Of a stretch of DNA of 64,000 nt, positions 9,094-19,283 are shown one piece after another. Position 1 is the first letter of the stretch, and each line of letters opens with the position of its first letter. The notes under the pieces were generated by a model, which saw only the letters and a program-made list of their open reading frames with translations, did not search any database and had not been told where the DNA came from. The position numbers and the translations under genes were made by a program. The stretch is from Cupriavidus sp. (lineage in GTDB: Bacteria; Pseudomonadota; Gammaproteobacteria; Burkholderiales; Burkholderiaceae), in the NCBI GenBank assembly GCA_031181345.1, contig JAPSLC010000017.1:1-64000 (forward strand), read 5' to 3'.

Positions 9094-11459
9094 CGTGCCC
9101 CCGCCAGCGCCGCGGCGCGTTCCAGGTTGGTCTCCAGTTGCCGCTTGCCGGCCTGGTACTGCACCGGCCAGTCGACCGGGCGATAGCCCAGCTGCGCGGC
9201 CTGGTGCAGCGTCCAGGCCGGATCGGCCAGATGGGGCCGCGCGATCGCGCACAGGTCGGCGCGGCCGGCGGCGATGATGGAGTCGACGTGATCGGCTTCG
9301 GAGATCGCGCCGACGGCGATGGTCGGAATGCCTGCCTCGTTGCGGATCCGGTCGGCGAACGGCGTCTGGTACATGCGGCCATAGACCGGCGACTGCTCGG
9401 GGCTCACCTGGCCCGACGAGCAGTCGATCAGGTCCGCGCCGGCGGCCTTGAAGGCGCGCGCGATCTCGACCGCGTCGTCGGGCGTAATGCCGCCCTCGAC
9501 CCAGTCGTGCGCGGAAATGCGAACCGACATCGGCCGCTGCGACGGCCATACCTCGCGCACGGCGGCGAACACCTCGAGCGGATAGCGCAGCCGGTTGGCG
9601 AGCGATCCGCCGTACTCGTCGTCGCGCCGGTTGGTCAGCGGCGAGATGAACGACGACAGCAGATAGCCGTGGGCGCAATGCAGCTCCAGCCAGTCGAAGC
9701 CGGCCTCGGCCGCCCGCCGCGCCGCCGCGACGAAATCGTCGCGCACGCGCTCCATGTCCTCGCCCGTCATCGCGCGCGGCACCTGGGAAATGCCCGGCAG
9801 ATACGGCAGCGGCGAGGCCGAGATCAGCGGCCAGTTGCCTTCCGGCAGCGGATGGTCCATCGCCTGCCAGCCCAGCTGCGTCGATCCCTTGCGGCCGGCA
9901 TGGCCCAGCTGCATGCCGATGCGCGCGCCGCTGGCCAGGCCCGTGCCCGCATGGACGAAATCGACGATGCGCCGCCAGGCGTCGCGCTGCGCGTCGTTCC
10001 ACAAACCCGGGCATCCCGGCGTGATGCGCGCGTCGGGCGAGACGCAGGTCATCTCCGCCATCACCAGGCCGGCGCCGCCCTGGGCGCGCGCGCCCAGATG
10101 CACCAGATGGAAGTCGCCGGGCACGCCGTCGACGCAGCAATACATCGCCATCGGGGAGACCACCACGCGGTTCTTCAGCGTCAGGCCGCGCACGCGATAA
10201 GGCGTGAACATCGGCGGCAAGGCGCCGTCATGCGCGCGCAGGCTTTCCTCGGGCACGCCGGCATGGCGCGCCAGCCAGCGCTCGTAGTTCTCGACATAGG
10301 TGCGATCGCGCAGCCGCAGGTTCTCGTGCGAAATGCGCTGCGAGCGCGTCAGCAGCGAATAGGCGAACTGCTCGGGCGCCAGGCCCGCATAGCGCTCGAC
10401 GTTCTCGAACCATTCGGTGGAATTGCGCGCGGCGTTCTGGATCTTCAGCACCTCGACGCTGCGCGTGGCCTCGTAGCGGCGCAGCGCCTCGTCCAGCGCG
10501 TCCGGGCCGGGTTGCGTCATGCCGCGCAGGTTGCCGGCCAGATCGATCGCATCCTCCAGTGCCAGCTTGGTGCCCGAGCCGATCGAGAAGTGCGCGGTGT
10601 GGGCGGCATCGCCCATCAGCACCACCGGCACGCGGCGCCCGCCGGCCAGCGTGTTCCAGTGCACCCAGGTGTTGCAGATCACGCGGTTGAAGCGGATCCA
10701 GTTGGCCGAGCCGCGCAGGTGCGTGGCGTTGCTGATCAACGGCTGTCCATCGAGATACCTGGCGAACAGCCGCTCGCAGTAGGCGATGCCCTGCTGCCGG
10801 TCCATCTGCTCGATGCCGGCGGCGCGCCAGACCGATTCCGGCGTCTCGACGATAAAGGTGGAGGTGTCGTCGTCGAAGCGGTAGGCATGCGCCTGGAACC
10901 AGCCGTGCTCGGTCTGCTCGAAGGCGAAGGTGAAGGCGTCGAAGCGTTTTTTCGTGCCGAGCCAGACGAAACGGCACTGGCGCGTATCGATGTCCGGCGC
11001 GAAGGTCTCGGCGTAGCGGGTGCGCACGCGGCTGTTGACGCCGTCCGAGGCGATCACCAGGTCGGCGCGGTATTTGTCGGCCAGCGCCTGGTCGTCCTGC
11101 ACATCGGTCTCGAACACCAACTCCACGCCGAGCGCCTCGCAGCGCGCCTGCAGGATGTTCAGCAGGCGCTTGCGGCCGATGCCGATGAAGCCGTGCCCGC
11201 TCGAGCGCATGGTGCGGCCGCGGAAGTGGATATCGATGTCGTCCCAGTGATTGAACGCCGCGTCGATCTCGCGCGCGCTCTCCGGATCGGCCTCGCGCAG
11301 GTTGTCCATGGTGGCGTCCGAGAACACCACGCCCCAGCCGAAGGTGTCGTAGGGCCGGTTGCGCTCGACCACCACCACCTCGTGACGCGGATCCTGCCGC
11401 TTCATCAGCAGGCCGAAGTAGAGGCCGGCCGGCCCGCCGCCAATACACAGTACTCGCAT
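9090..11459 (-). CDS. Fused FAD monooxygenase/old-yellow-enzyme reductase (2-aminobenzoyl-CoA or salicylyl-CoA type)
   Basis: This 789-residue two-domain flavoenzyme is the key enzyme of the operon. Residues 1 to about 390 form a PHBH-type monooxygenase, with [12 protein letters not shown] at the N-terminus for FAD and [18 protein letters not shown] as the second flavin motif. Residues from about 405 ([18 protein letters not shown]) to the end form an FMN-binding old-yellow-enzyme domain, with [11 protein letters not shown] and NRRDDEYGG. This fusion is the arrangement known for 2-aminobenzoyl-CoA monooxygenase/reductase and for proteins called bifunctional salicylyl-CoA 5-hydroxylase. The ATG at 11459 is the first in-frame start that gives the FAD motif its usual position. 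It is the first gene of the operon, downstream of an AT-rich inverted repeat. Confidence 0.9.
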   Translation of the reverse strand: MRVLCIGGGPAGLYFGLLMKRQDPRHEVVVVERNRPYDTFGWGVVFSDATMDNLREADPESAREIDAAFNHWDDIDIHFRGRTMRSSGHGFIGIGRKRLLNILQARCEALGVELVFETDVQDDQALADKYRADLVIASDGVNSRVRTRYAETFAPDIDTRQCRFVWLGTKKRFDAFTFAFEQTEHGWFQAHAYRFDDDTSTFIVETPESVWRAAGIEQMDRQQGIAYCERLFARYLDGQPLISNATHLRGSANWIRFNRVICNTWVHWNTLAGGRRVPVVLMGDAAHTAHFSIGSGTKLALEDAIDLAGNLRGMTQPGPDALDEALRRYEATRSVEVLKIQNAARNSTEWFENVERYAGLAPEQFAYSLLTRSQRISHENLRLRDRTYVENYERWLARHAGVPEESLRAHDGALPPMFTPYRVRGLTLKNRVVVSPMAMYCCVDGVPGDFHLVHLGARAQGGAGLVMAEMTCVSPDARITPGCPGLWNDAQRDAWRRIVDFVHAGTGLASGARIGMQLGHAGRKGSTQLGWQAMDHPLPEGNWPLISASPLPYLPGISQVPRAMTGEDMERVRDDFVAAARRAAEAGFDWLELHCAHGYLLSSFISPLTNRRDDEYGGSLANRLRYPLEVFAAVREVWPSQRPMSVRISAHDWVEGGITPDDAVEIARAFKAAGADLIDCSSGQVSPEQSPVYGRMYQTPFADRIRNEAGIPTIAVGAISEADHVDSIIAAGRADLCAIARPHLADPAWTLHQAAQLGYRPVDWPVQYQAGKRQLETNLERAAALAGAR

Positions 11460-11532
11460 CTGTCGTCTCCTCGCGGCGTGGTTGCCGCTGCTGCCGCCGC
11501 GGATGCTTCGGCGCTGTGCCGTAATCAATACA

Positions 11533-11565
11533 GCCCTAAATATTTTATGTTTAAAATAATAGGGC
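11533..11565. promoter_or_regulatory. AT-rich inverted repeat, putative operator/promoter of the aromatic operon
   Basis: GCCCTA and TAGGGC enclose a 21-base AT-only or nearly AT-only core (11539-11559) that is itself partly symmetrical, with ATTTTA- and TAAAAT-like halves. It lies 74 bases upstream of the monooxygenase start and 65 bases beyond the prpE stop. It stands out sharply in GC-rich surroundings. It could be a MarR- or TetR-type operator, or a terminator for prpE; no T-run follows the arms on the minus strand, which favours an operator. Confidence 0.5.
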
Positions 11566-11629
11566 GGGGCAGCCCGCTTGGCAAGCGTTCCCTGCGGCAT
11601 GGCGCCAGCGAACGCTTGCGGGCGGCGAA

Positions 11630-13522
11630 TCAGCCCTGCAGCGCCTCCCGGAACTGCGCCAGCGCCGACGGGTCCTCGATGGTGGTCAGGTCGCCGGGAT
11701 CGCGCCCTTCCGCCACCGCCTGGATCGCGCGGCGCAGCAGCTTGCCGGAGCGCGTCTTCGGCAAGGCGCCAACGAATACCACGCGGGCCGGCCGCGCCAC
11801 CGCGCCGAGCTGGCGGTCCACCGTCTGCATGATCTCGCCTTCGAGCGCCATGCGGTCGTGCGGCGTGGCGGCGCGGCCGGGGTCGCGCAAAATGCAGACC
11901 GCAAGCGCGACCTGCCCCTTCAGCGAATCGGCCACCCCCACGACCGCGACCTCGGCCACCGCCGGATGCGAGGCAATGCTCTCCTCGATCTCGCGCGTGC
12001 CGAGCCGGTGGCCGGCCACGTTCAGCACGTCGTCCGTGCGCCCGAGGATGAACAGATAGCCGTCCTCGTCTCGCACGCCCCAGTCGAAGGTCGAATAGCG
12101 CTGCTTGTCCGGAAAGCCGGACCAGTAGGTCCTGACGAAGCGCTCGTCGTCGCCCCAGACGGTGCTCATGCATCCCGGCGGCAGCGGCCCCTCGATCGCC
12201 ACCACGCCCTTCTGCCCCGGCGCGCATTCGGCGCCGGTCTGCTCGTCGACGATGCGCACGTCGTAGCCATACACCGGCAGCCCCGGCGAGCCCAGCTTGG
12301 CGGGCAGCGCCTCGATGCCGTGCTGCAGCGCGATGATCGGCCAGCCGGTCTCGGTCTGCCAGTAGTTGTCGACCACCGGCTTGTTGATGGCCGACTGGAT
12401 CCAGCTGGCGGTCGGCTCGTCCAGCGGCTCGCCGGCCAGGAACAGCATGCGCAGGCTCGACAGGTCATGGCGGGTCAGCCAGGCGGGGTCCTGCTTCTTC
12501 AGCACGCGGATCGCGGTCGGCGCGCTGAACATCACGTTGACGCGGTATTGCTCGACCAGCTGCCACAGGATGCCGGCATCGGGCCGCACCGGCGTGCCCT
12601 CGTACAGCACCGTCGTCATGCCGGCCAGCAGCGGGCCATAGACGATATAGCTGTGGCCGACCACCCAGCCGATGTCGGAGGTGCAGAACATCGTGTCGCC
12701 GGGCTTGCCGCAGAAGATCGTTTCCATCGACGTGGCCAGCGCGACCGCGTAGCCGCCGGTGTCGCGCTGCACGCCCTTGGGCTTGCCGGTGGTGCCGGAG
12801 GTATAGAGGATGTACGACGGCGCGCTCGATTCCAGCCATTCGCACGGCACCTGCGTCCCGCCGACGCGCTCGCGCCAGGCCAGGTAGTCCTCGTCGCGGC
12901 CGGGAGTGCGCTCCATTGCCGCGAGGCCGCGATCGACCAGCAGCACCTTCTCGGGCGGGTTCTGCGCCAGCCGCAGCGCCTCGTCGAGCAGCGGCTTGTA
13001 GGGTACGACCTTGCCGCCGCGCGAGCCGGCATCGGCGCTGACCACCACGCGCGGCCGGGCGTCGTCGATGCGTGCCGCCAGGCTCACCGAGGCGAAGCCG
13101 CCGAACACCACCGAATGCACCGCGCCGATGCGCGTGCAGGCCAGCATCGCGAACACCGCCTCGGGGATCATCGGCATATAGATCAGCACGCGATCGCCCT
13201 GGCGCACCCCCAGCGCCAGCAGCACCGCGGCCATGCGATTGACCTCCGCGTGCAGCTCGCGATAGCTGTAGCTGCGGCGTTGGTCGGTTTCGGTGGAGAC
13301 ATGGACCAATGCCGGCTGCTCGGCCCGCTTGGCCAGGTGCCGGTCGACCGCGTTGTGGCAGATGTTGGTGCGGCCGCCGACGAACCAGCGCGCAAACGGC
13401 GGCCGGCTGTAGTCGAGCACCTGCTCGCAAGGGGTCTGCCAATCGATGCGGCGGGCCTGCTCGGCCCAGAAGGCGTCGGGATCGACGAGGGAGCGCGCGT
13501 GCACGGCGCGGGTGGTGGTCAT
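11630..13522 (-). CDS. prpE: Propionate-CoA ligase/acetyl-CoA synthetase family
   Basis: This 630-residue AMP-forming short-chain acyl-CoA synthetase activates propionate (or acetate) with ATP and CoA. It carries [15 protein letters not shown] as adenylate-forming motif, [12 protein letters not shown] as the A5 motif, and [11 protein letters not shown] with the acetylation-controlled lysine at the C-terminus. Its length and the segment [16 protein letters not shown] match PrpE. It is monocistronic here, with no 2-methylcitrate genes nearby, so physiological substrate preference is not supported by context. The ATG at 13522 is preceded by GGAGG in the minus-strand leader. Confidence 0.88.
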   Translation of the reverse strand: MTTTRAVHARSLVDPDAFWAEQARRIDWQTPCEQVLDYSRPPFARWFVGGRTNICHNAVDRHLAKRAEQPALVHVSTETDQRRSYSYRELHAEVNRMAAVLLALGVRQGDRVLIYMPMIPEAVFAMLACTRIGAVHSVVFGGFASVSLAARIDDARPRVVVSADAGSRGGKVVPYKPLLDEALRLAQNPPEKVLLVDRGLAAMERTPGRDEDYLAWRERVGGTQVPCEWLESSAPSYILYTSGTTGKPKGVQRDTGGYAVALATSMETIFCGKPGDTMFCTSDIGWVVGHSYIVYGPLLAGMTTVLYEGTPVRPDAGILWQLVEQYRVNVMFSAPTAIRVLKKQDPAWLTRHDLSSLRMLFLAGEPLDEPTASWIQSAINKPVVDNYWQTETGWPIIALQHGIEALPAKLGSPGLPVYGYDVRIVDEQTGAECAPGQKGVVAIEGPLPPGCMSTVWGDDERFVRTYWSGFPDKQRYSTFDWGVRDEDGYLFILGRTDDVLNVAGHRLGTREIEESIASHPAVAEVAVVGVADSLKGQVALAVCILRDPGRAATPHDRMALEGEIMQTVDRQLGAVARPARVVFVGALPKTRSGKLLRRAIQAVAEGRDPGDLTTIEDPSALAQFREALQG

Positions 13523-13657
13523 TGCTGTCTCCTCCGCTGGGGCGGCGGTTATCGTTGGACCGCCAGTTTGCCACCACCGGCACCGGCTTCGCCATCCGCA
13601 ATGTCCACAAGGTCACGCGCGGGGGCGGCTCGTCCGGCTGGTCCGGCCCGCCAAAGA

Positions 13658-13690
13658 AAAAGGGCACGCCCCTCGGCATGCCCTTTTCCG
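13658..13690 (-). terminator. Rho-independent terminator of mltD
   Basis: AAAAGGGCA (13658-13666) pairs perfectly with TGCCCTTTT (13679-13687) across a 12-base loop. Read on the minus strand the stem is followed by a T-run (13661-13657). It lies 41 bases past the mltD stop codon and may also act in the other direction because the arms are A/T-flanked on both sides. Confidence 0.85.
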
Positions 13691-13727
13691 TGTTTCCTAT
13701 GGTCCGTGTTTCGCATGGTGCCGCGCT

Positions 13728-15416
13728 TCAGCGGGCCTTGCCCTTCGCCTTGGCCTTGGGCGCGGCGCTGGCCTTGGCGCCGGCACGGCCGCCCGACGCC
13801 TTGGCGCTGGCCTTGGCACTGGACTTGGCGGAGGCCCTGGACGACGCCCGCACCGCCTTGGCGTGCGGTTCGACCACCACCCGCTGGCGGGCGCTGGCGG
13901 CGCGGCTGCCCTTGCCCGACACGCGGATCACCCGCACCTCGTCGTCGCGCTCGGCGATGGCCCGCGCGCGCTTGACCGGCACGTTCAGCACCAGGCTCTG
14001 GCCGGCCACCAGCTTGGAGCCGGACAGCTTGTTCCAGGCGCGCACCTGGTTGACCGACACGCCATAGCGGCGCGCCACCGAGGCGACCGTGTCGCGCTTG
14101 CCGGCGCGCACCACCAGCCGACGCGCTTCGGGCAGGTCCGGCTCCATCGCCAGGATCGCGTTCTCGGCCAGCTTGGCGCTGATGTCCTCGGTATGGCGGC
14201 CCGAACGCGGAATCATCACGGTCGAGCCGGGCTTCAGACGCATGCCCTTCGGAATCCGGTTGATCTCGCGCAGCGTGTCCGGATCGACGTTCAGCCGCGC
14301 GGCCAGCGATTCGACCCGCTCGCGCCCGTCCACCGTCACCGCGGTCCAGCTCGACAGCCCGCCGCGATAGGTGTTCAGGTTGTACTGGAAACGCTCGGCG
14401 TTCTCGAACGGCAGCAGGATCTGCGGGTTCGACGCGCCCAGGATCACCGGCTTGTTGAACGACGGATTGAGCGCGCGGAATTCCTCCAGCGGCATGTTGG
14501 CCAGCTTGGCCGCCAGCGTCACGTCGATATCGCGCGAGGTCGTGACCGTGACGAAATACGGGTGGTCCGGAATCGGCGGCAGCGTGACGCCATAGCTGGC
14601 CGGGTTGCTGACGATGTTCTTGACCGCCTGCAGCTTCGGCACGTAGTAGCGCGTCTCGTTGGGCATCGTCAGGCTGGCGTAGTCGGTCGGCAGCCCGCGC
14701 GCCTCGTTGCGCGCGATGGCCCGCGACACCGCGCCCTCGCCCCAGTTGTACGCCGCCAGCGCCAGATGCCAGTCGCCGAACATGTCGTGCAGCCGGCTCA
14801 GGTAGTCCAGCGCCGCTTCGGTCGAGGCCAGCACGTCCCGGCGCTCGTCGCGGAACATGTTCTGCTTCAGGTTGTAGTGCTTGCCGGTGCTCGGGATGAA
14901 CTGCCACATGCCAGCCGCCTTCGCGGTGGACACCGCTTCCGGGTTGAACGCGCTTTCGACGAAAGGCAGCAGCGCCAGCTCGGTCGGCATGTTGCGGCGT
15001 TCGAGCTCGGCGACGATGTGGTACAGGTATTTGCTCGACCGCGCGATCATCCGCTCCATATAGTCGGGCCGCGCCGCATACCACTGCGTGCGGTCCTCGA
15101 CCAGCGTGCCTTCCAGGTCCGGCATCGAAAAGCCGCGACGGATGCGCACCCAGATGTCCTGCGACTGGCCCAGCGTCCAATCGATCCTGTCCTCGTCGAC
15201 GTTGATCGGCGCGGTCTCGCGCGCGATGGTCGGCGGCAGGTGGATCGAATTGAGCGGATCGGTGGGGGGAAGGCCGGATTTGGGCTTGGTGGCGGAAGCC
15301 AGGGCGGTCGGCGAGCCGGCCGCGCCGGCTTCATCAGGCGGGACGGGCGTGCTGGCACATGCCGCCAGCAGCGCCGCACAGGCTACGGCCGCCAGGTATC
15401 GACCAATTCTCATCAA
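13728..15416 (-). CDS. mltD: Membrane-bound lytic murein transglycosylase D-like lipoprotein with LysM domains
   Basis: This 562-residue lipoprotein cleaves the glycan strands of peptidoglycan. The lipobox is LLAACAS at about 16-22. The SLT/GEWL catalytic domain carries FVESAFNPEA, with the catalytic glutamate, followed by AGMWQFIPSTGKHY. Two LysM peptidoglycan-binding modules follow (around ERVESLAARLNVDPDTL and KRDTVASVARRYGVSVNQV). The C-terminal 60 or so residues are a low-complexity Ala/Lys/Ser tail rich in AKASAK words, which is basic and unlike the rest. It acts at the outer membrane or periplasm. The gene ends in a clear intrinsic terminator. Confidence 0.9.
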   Translation of the reverse strand: MMRIGRYLAAVACAALLAACASTPVPPDEAGAAGSPTALASATKPKSGLPPTDPLNSIHLPPTIARETAPINVDEDRIDWTLGQSQDIWVRIRRGFSMPDLEGTLVEDRTQWYAARPDYMERMIARSSKYLYHIVAELERRNMPTELALLPFVESAFNPEAVSTAKAAGMWQFIPSTGKHYNLKQNMFRDERRDVLASTEAALDYLSRLHDMFGDWHLALAAYNWGEGAVSRAIARNEARGLPTDYASLTMPNETRYYVPKLQAVKNIVSNPASYGVTLPPIPDHPYFVTVTTSRDIDVTLAAKLANMPLEEFRALNPSFNKPVILGASNPQILLPFENAERFQYNLNTYRGGLSSWTAVTVDGRERVESLAARLNVDPDTLREINRIPKGMRLKPGSTVMIPRSGRHTEDISAKLAENAILAMEPDLPEARRLVVRAGKRDTVASVARRYGVSVNQVRAWNKLSGSKLVAGQSLVLNVPVKRARAIAERDDEVRVIRVSGKGSRAASARQRVVVEPHAKAVRASSRASAKSSAKASAKASGGRAGAKASAAPKAKAKGKAR

Positions 15417-15539
15417 GTTCTCGGATCGTGACGCTAAAAATTGGCTGATGCTAAAGACAAAGCGGCTCGGGCGTCAATCGGATTTTCCGCTTTCCGCGGG
15501 GCGGTCAGCGGTCGCGCGGACGGATCGGCGCGACGTCGG

Positions 15540-16340
15540 TCAGCGAAAGCCGTCCTTCCAGGCCCGCAGCGCGCCAAACGCCGCGGCATCGTCACCCACC
15601 TGTGCGCCCTGCTCGGCCAGTGCCCGGCGCACCGATGGCTCGCGCGAACGCAGGAAGGGGTTGACCGCGCGCTCATGGCCGACGGTGGTCGGCAGGGTCG
15701 GCTCGCCGGCTGCGCGCAGCGCCTCGACGCGCGCGTCCCAGGCGGCCAGCTCGGCGTTGTCGGGTTCGACCGCGCGGGCGAAGCGGACATTGCTGCGCGT
15801 ATACTCGTGGGCGCAATAGACGCGGGTCGCGTCGGGCAGCGCGGCCAGCTTGTCCAGCGAGGCCAGCATCTGCGCCGGTGTGCCCTCGAACAGCCGTCCG
15901 CAGCCGCTGGCAAACATGGTGTCGCCGCAGAACACCACCGGACCGACGCCGGGCAGCTCGCCCGTGTAGGCGATATGTCCGGCGGTATGGCCGGGTACCT
16001 CGAGCACCCGCAGCCGCAGCGCCGGCGCCTTCAGCTCGACCTCGTCGCCCTCGCGCACCGCGCGGGTACGATGGCCGATGCGCTCGGCGGCCGGACCGAT
16101 CACCGGCACCGGCTCGCCATCGGGCCCGGTCGGGCAGGCGGCCAGCAAGTCCGCCACGCCGCCCTGGTGATCGCCATGGTGGTGGGTGATTACAATGGCG
16201 CCCAGGACCAGCCCCGCCCGCGCCAGATAGGCGAGCACCGGCGCGGCATCGCCCGGATCGACCACGGCGGCGGCATTGCCGTCGTCGATCGCCCAGATAT
16301 AGTTATCCTGGAAAGCGGGGATCGGCTCCACCCTCAACAT
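15540..16340 (-). CDS. gloB: Hydroxyacylglutathione hydrolase (glyoxalase II)
   Basis: This 266-residue metallo-beta-lactamase-fold enzyme hydrolyses S-lactoylglutathione to lactate and glutathione, the second step of methylglyoxal detoxification. The dinuclear metal motif THHHGDH is present, with [26 protein letters not shown] and YCAHEYT as further glyoxalase II signatures. The C-terminal region with NPFLR is the usual substrate-binding segment. The start at 16340 ([16 protein letters not shown]) matches the family. The gene diverges from the methyltransferase, whose first possible start codon overlaps this one by two bases. Confidence 0.95.
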   Translation of the reverse strand: MLRVEPIPAFQDNYIWAIDDGNAAAVVDPGDAAPVLAYLARAGLVLGAIVITHHHGDHQGGVADLLAACPTGPDGEPVPVIGPAAERIGHRTRAVREGDEVELKAPALRLRVLEVPGHTAGHIAYTGELPGVGPVVFCGDTMFASGCGRLFEGTPAQMLASLDKLAALPDATRVYCAHEYTRSNVRFARAVEPDNAELAAWDARVEALRAAGEPTLPTTVGHERAVNPFLRSREPSVRRALAEQGAQVGDDAAAFGALRAWKDGFR

Positions 16341-16350
16341 GTGTGCTCCT

Positions 16351-17154
16351 ATGTCCAAGCGTCCGATTATAGATTGGGAAAACTGGCTGGCCTCCCCGCC
16401 CGGCCAGTACATGCTGCGCTGGGAGGAAGGCCAGTACGACCGCACCGTCGCCGACATCTTCGGCTACCACGCGATCCAACTCGGCATGCCCGTGCTGGAC
16501 ACGCTGCGCGAGAATCGCATGCCCTTCGGCGGGCTGGCGCTGGACGCCCGCAGCGGCCCGCACGGCCCGCGCGCCGCGGAAACCGGCAGCGCCCCCGGCC
16601 CGCAACTGCTGTGCCGCTTCGACGAACTGCCCTTCGATACGCAGAGCATCGACCTGGTCACGCTGCCCCATGTGCTCGAATTCTCCGAAGATCCGCACGA
16701 AGTGCTGCGCGAGGTCGCACGCGTGCTGATGCCCGAGGGGCGCGTGGTGGTGTCCTGCTTCAACCCGATGAGCCTGTGGGGCGCGCGCCAGGGCCTGAAC
16801 CGGCTCGGCGCCGATCCTTTCCTGCCGACGGACGCCCAGTCGATCGGCTTCGTCCGCATCAAGGACTGGCTCAAGCTGCTCGGCTTCGATATCATCCGCG
16901 GCCGCTTCGGCTGCTATTGTCCGCCCTACCGCACCGACCGCTGGCTGCAGCGCGCGGCCTTCATGGAAAAGGCGGGCGATCGCTGGTGGCCAATCTTCGG
17001 CGCGGTCTATATGCTGTCGGCGGTCAAGCGCGTGCGCAACATCCGCCTGGTCGGGCCAGCCTGGAAAACGCCCAAGGCGGCGCTGGCGCCGGTGGCGGCC
17101 CCGGTCGCCACGCCGAACGGCACGCACGGCAAGTCGCCCGGCGAAGAGAAGTGA
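16351..17154 (+). CDS. SAM-dependent methyltransferase, YafS-like
   Basis: This roughly 267-residue class I methyltransferase resembles the gene that lies next to gloB and rnhA in E. coli (yafS). Visible features are [22 protein letters not shown], the post-II/III region of methyltransferase 11 domains, and [20 protein letters not shown]. The canonical N-terminal GxGxG is degenerate ([11 protein letters not shown]), so catalytic competence is uncertain. The start is placed at the ATG at 16351 (MSKRPIIDW). An ATG at 16339 adds four residues but overlaps the gloB start codon. Ala/Pro-rich residues fill the C-terminus. Target unknown. Confidence 0.8.
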   Translation: MSKRPIIDWENWLASPPGQYMLRWEEGQYDRTVADIFGYHAIQLGMPVLDTLRENRMPFGGLALDARSGPHGPRAAETGSAPGPQLLCRFDELPFDTQSIDLVTLPHVLEFSEDPHEVLREVARVLMPEGRVVVSCFNPMSLWGARQGLNRLGADPFLPTDAQSIGFVRIKDWLKLLGFDIIRGRFGCYCPPYRTDRWLQRAAFMEKAGDRWWPIFGAVYMLSAVKRVRNIRLVGPAWKTPKAALAPVAAPVATPNGTHGKSPGEEK

Positions 17155-17286
17155 GGGGCCAGCGCCACGGTCCCGCCCTGCCCCTTGCCGAGCCCATGCC
17201 GGCTCGGAACTGATTCCAACCGTGTCCGCCCCGGCGGACGCCCGGTCGCGGCGCCGTCCCGCCGCACCGGTTCCCACCCTTCATCG

Positions 17287-17736
17287 ATGCAAGAAGTCAC
17301 GATCTATTCCGATGGCGCCTGCAAAGGCAATCCCGGCCCCGGCGGCTGGGGCGCCGTGCTGGTCGCCAATGGCCACGTCAAGGAGCTGTTCGGCGGCGAG
17401 GCCAATACCACCAACAACCGGATGGAGCTGACCGCCGTCATCGAGGCGCTGCGCGCGCTCAAGCGGCCGTGCAAGGTGCAGGTCTGGACCGATTCGCAAT
17501 ACGTGCAGAAGGGCATCTCCGAATGGATCCGCGGCTGGAAGGCGCGCGGCTGGAAGACCGCGGAGAAGAAGCCCGTCAAGAACGCCGACCTGTGGCAGGC
17601 GCTCGACGCGGCTGCGGCCGAGCACGATGTCTCCTGGCACTGGGTGCGCGGCCACAACGGCCATGCGGGCAACGAACGGGCCGATGCGCTGGCCAATCGC
17701 GGTGTCGCCTCCCTCACCGGCGCCCAGGTTGAGTAG
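17287..17736 (+). CDS. rnhA: Ribonuclease HI
   Basis: This 149-residue enzyme cleaves the RNA strand of RNA-DNA hybrids. The acidic active site is visible as [14 protein letters not shown] (first Asp), [13 protein letters not shown] (Glu), WTDSQYV (Asp) and the later [12 protein letters not shown] (His/Asp). The ATG at 17287 ([11 protein letters not shown]) matches the family start; an upstream in-frame extension to 17185 is not family-like. It is followed after ten bases by dnaQ, reproducing the widespread gloB/methyltransferase/rnhA/dnaQ neighbourhood. Confidence 0.96.
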   Translation: MQEVTIYSDGACKGNPGPGGWGAVLVANGHVKELFGGEANTTNNRMELTAVIEALRALKRPCKVQVWTDSQYVQKGISEWIRGWKARGWKTAEKKPVKNADLWQALDAAAAEHDVSWHWVRGHNGHAGNERADALANRGVASLTGAQVE

Positions 17737-17746
17737 AATGCCCGCC

Positions 17747-18472
17747 ATGCGACAAATCGTACTGGACACCGAAACCACGGGCCTGAACGCCGCCACCGGC
17801 GACCGGCTGATCGAAATCGGCTGCGTCGAGCTGGTCAACCGGCGGCTGACCGGACGCAACCTGCATTTCTATATCAACCCGGAGCGGGACATCGACGCCG
17901 GCGCGATCGCGGTGCACGGCCTGACGGTCGAATTCCTGGCGGACAAACCCAAGTTCGCCGAGGTCGTCCACGAGATCCGCGATTACGTGCAGGACGCCGA
18001 GCTGATCATCCACAACGCCGCGTTCGACCTGGGCTTCCTCGACATGGAATTCCAGCGGCTGGGCCTGCCGCCGTTCCGCAAGCATGTCGGCAGCGTCATC
18101 GATACGCTGCTCGAAGCGCGCCAGATGTTCCCCGGCAAGCGCAACTCGCTGGACGCCCTGTGCGAACGGCTGGGCGTCAGCAACGCCCACCGGACGCTGC
18201 ACGGCGCACTGCTCGACGCCGAGCTGCTGGCCGAGGTCTACCTGGCGATGACGCGCGGCCAGAACTCGCTGGTGATCGACATGATGGACGCCAGCGCAGG
18301 CGCCGGTCCGGCAGCGGTCGCCACTGCCGACCTGTCGGCGCTGCGCCTGCCGGTGCTCGAGCCGAGCGAGGACGAACTGGCGGCGCACGCCGCGGTGCTG
18401 AAGGACCTGGACAAGGCCAGCGGCGGCAAGACCGTATGGCAGGAGGCGCCGCCCCTGGAAGAGGCCGCATGA
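17747..18472 (+). CDS. dnaQ: DNA polymerase III epsilon subunit (3'-5' proofreading exonuclease)
   Basis: This roughly 241-residue DEDDh exonuclease is the proofreading subunit of the replicative polymerase. Exo I is VLDTETTGLN, Exo II lies in IIHNAAFDLGFLDMEF, and Exo III in HRTLHGALLDAELLAEVYL, with the catalytic histidine. The C-terminal tail (about 180-241) should bind the alpha subunit. The start chosen is the ATG at 17747 (MRQIVLDTE); an ATG at 17738 would add three residues. It sits just after rnhA, probably co-transcribed. Confidence 0.95.
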   Translation: MRQIVLDTETTGLNAATGDRLIEIGCVELVNRRLTGRNLHFYINPERDIDAGAIAVHGLTVEFLADKPKFAEVVHEIRDYVQDAELIIHNAAFDLGFLDMEFQRLGLPPFRKHVGSVIDTLLEARQMFPGKRNSLDALCERLGVSNAHRTLHGALLDAELLAEVYLAMTRGQNSLVIDMMDASAGAGPAAVATADLSALRLPVLEPSEDELAAHAAVLKDLDKASGGKTVWQEAPPLEEAA

Positions 18473-18585
18473 CGCCAGGCCGGCCCGCTTCGGTGAAAAA
18501 ATTCGATGAAGGGCTTTACAAGATACAACGGCACTGACATAATCTCGCTTTCTCTGCTGCACGGCAGTTTCAAGCGCAGTGGCAG

Positions 18586-18660
18586 GGGTGGTTAGCTCAG
18601 CGGTAGAGCACTGCCTTCACACGGCAGGGGTCACAGGTTCAATCCCTGTACCACCCACCA
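18586..18660 (+). tRNA. tRNA-Val (anticodon CAC)
   Basis: A full cloverleaf can be folded. Acceptor GGGTGGT pairs with ACCACCC, the D arm contains AGCTCAGCGGTAGAGC, and the anticodon stem CTGCC/GGCAG encloses loop TTCACAC, giving anticodon CAC. The T arm ACAGG-TTCAATC-CCTGT is intact. The encoded 3' end is ACCA. It reads GUG valine codons. Confidence 0.97.
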
Positions 18661-18681
18661 GATTCGCGGGACACCGCATGG

Positions 18682-18720
18682 AAAAGGCCCTCAGACGACA
18701 GTCGAGGGCCTTTTTCTTTT
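18682..18720 (+). terminator. Rho-independent terminator after tRNA-Val
   Basis: AAAAGGCCCTC (18682-18692) pairs with GAGGGCCTTTT (18704-18714) around an 11-base loop, followed by a T-rich tail. It lies 21 bases after the tRNA end and closes its transcript. Confidence 0.92.
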
Positions 18721-18788
18721 TCTCCTGCCTTGTTGGGTGATTGGCAGGATCGTTCGGCACCGCGCTTTTCCCCACCCTTTCTTCGCCT

Positions 18789-19283
18789 TTACGGCACCCA
18801 CCCCGGCAACTGGGCTGCCTGCCGTATCCAGTCCCCTACCAACGCCTCATCGATCCCCTCGGCTTCGTAGATATCGAGATATCGCGTATTCGGGTCCTTC
18901 GATTCGCCGGGCGGCAGCGGGCGCAGCGACGATCCTTTGAAAAAGGCCACCTTCACGTAGCGCGTGAAGCAATGGAAGCTGAGAAACCAGCCCTGCCCCT
19001 CCACGCCATAGAACGGCGAATTCCATTTCACTGCCTTGCGGACGTCCGGCACGGTCTTCACGATCAGCGCGTCCAATTGGCGCCCAACCTCCTGCTTCCA
19101 GTCCGGCATGGCGGCGATGTAGGCCTGCACGGGCGCATCGCCGTCTCCCTTTGGTATTTGCGGATTGCCGCCCGAGAGCAATACCGGCTTCCCGTCGGCC
19201 GGTTTTGCGAGGGGCTTGCTGGCGGCCCGTTTCGCGGGCGTCTTGACCGCTTTGGCCGGCTTGGCCGATGTCTTGTTTGCCAT
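18789..19283 (-). CDS. DUF1801 domain protein
   Basis: This protein of about 164 residues has a Lys/Ala/Pro-rich N-terminal segment (MANKTSAKPAKAV..., to about residue 35) and a DUF1801 domain (about 50-164). Visible domain features are VRKAVKWNSPFYGVEGQGWFLSF and YVKVAFFKGSSLRPLPP. The domain has the SCP/YdhG-like fold reported for this family; no enzymatic function is established. The start at 19283 is preferred because longer readings add an Arg/Pro-rich stretch unlike the family. The basic N-terminus suggests nucleic acid contact, but that is inference. It converges on the tRNA-Val gene. Confidence 0.75.
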   Translation of the reverse strand: MANKTSAKPAKAVKTPAKRAASKPLAKPADGKPVLLSGGNPQIPKGDGDAPVQAYIAAMPDWKQEVGRQLDALIVKTVPDVRKAVKWNSPFYGVEGQGWFLSFHCFTRYVKVAFFKGSSLRPLPPGESKDPNTRYLDIYEAEGIDEALVGDWIRQAAQLPGWVP

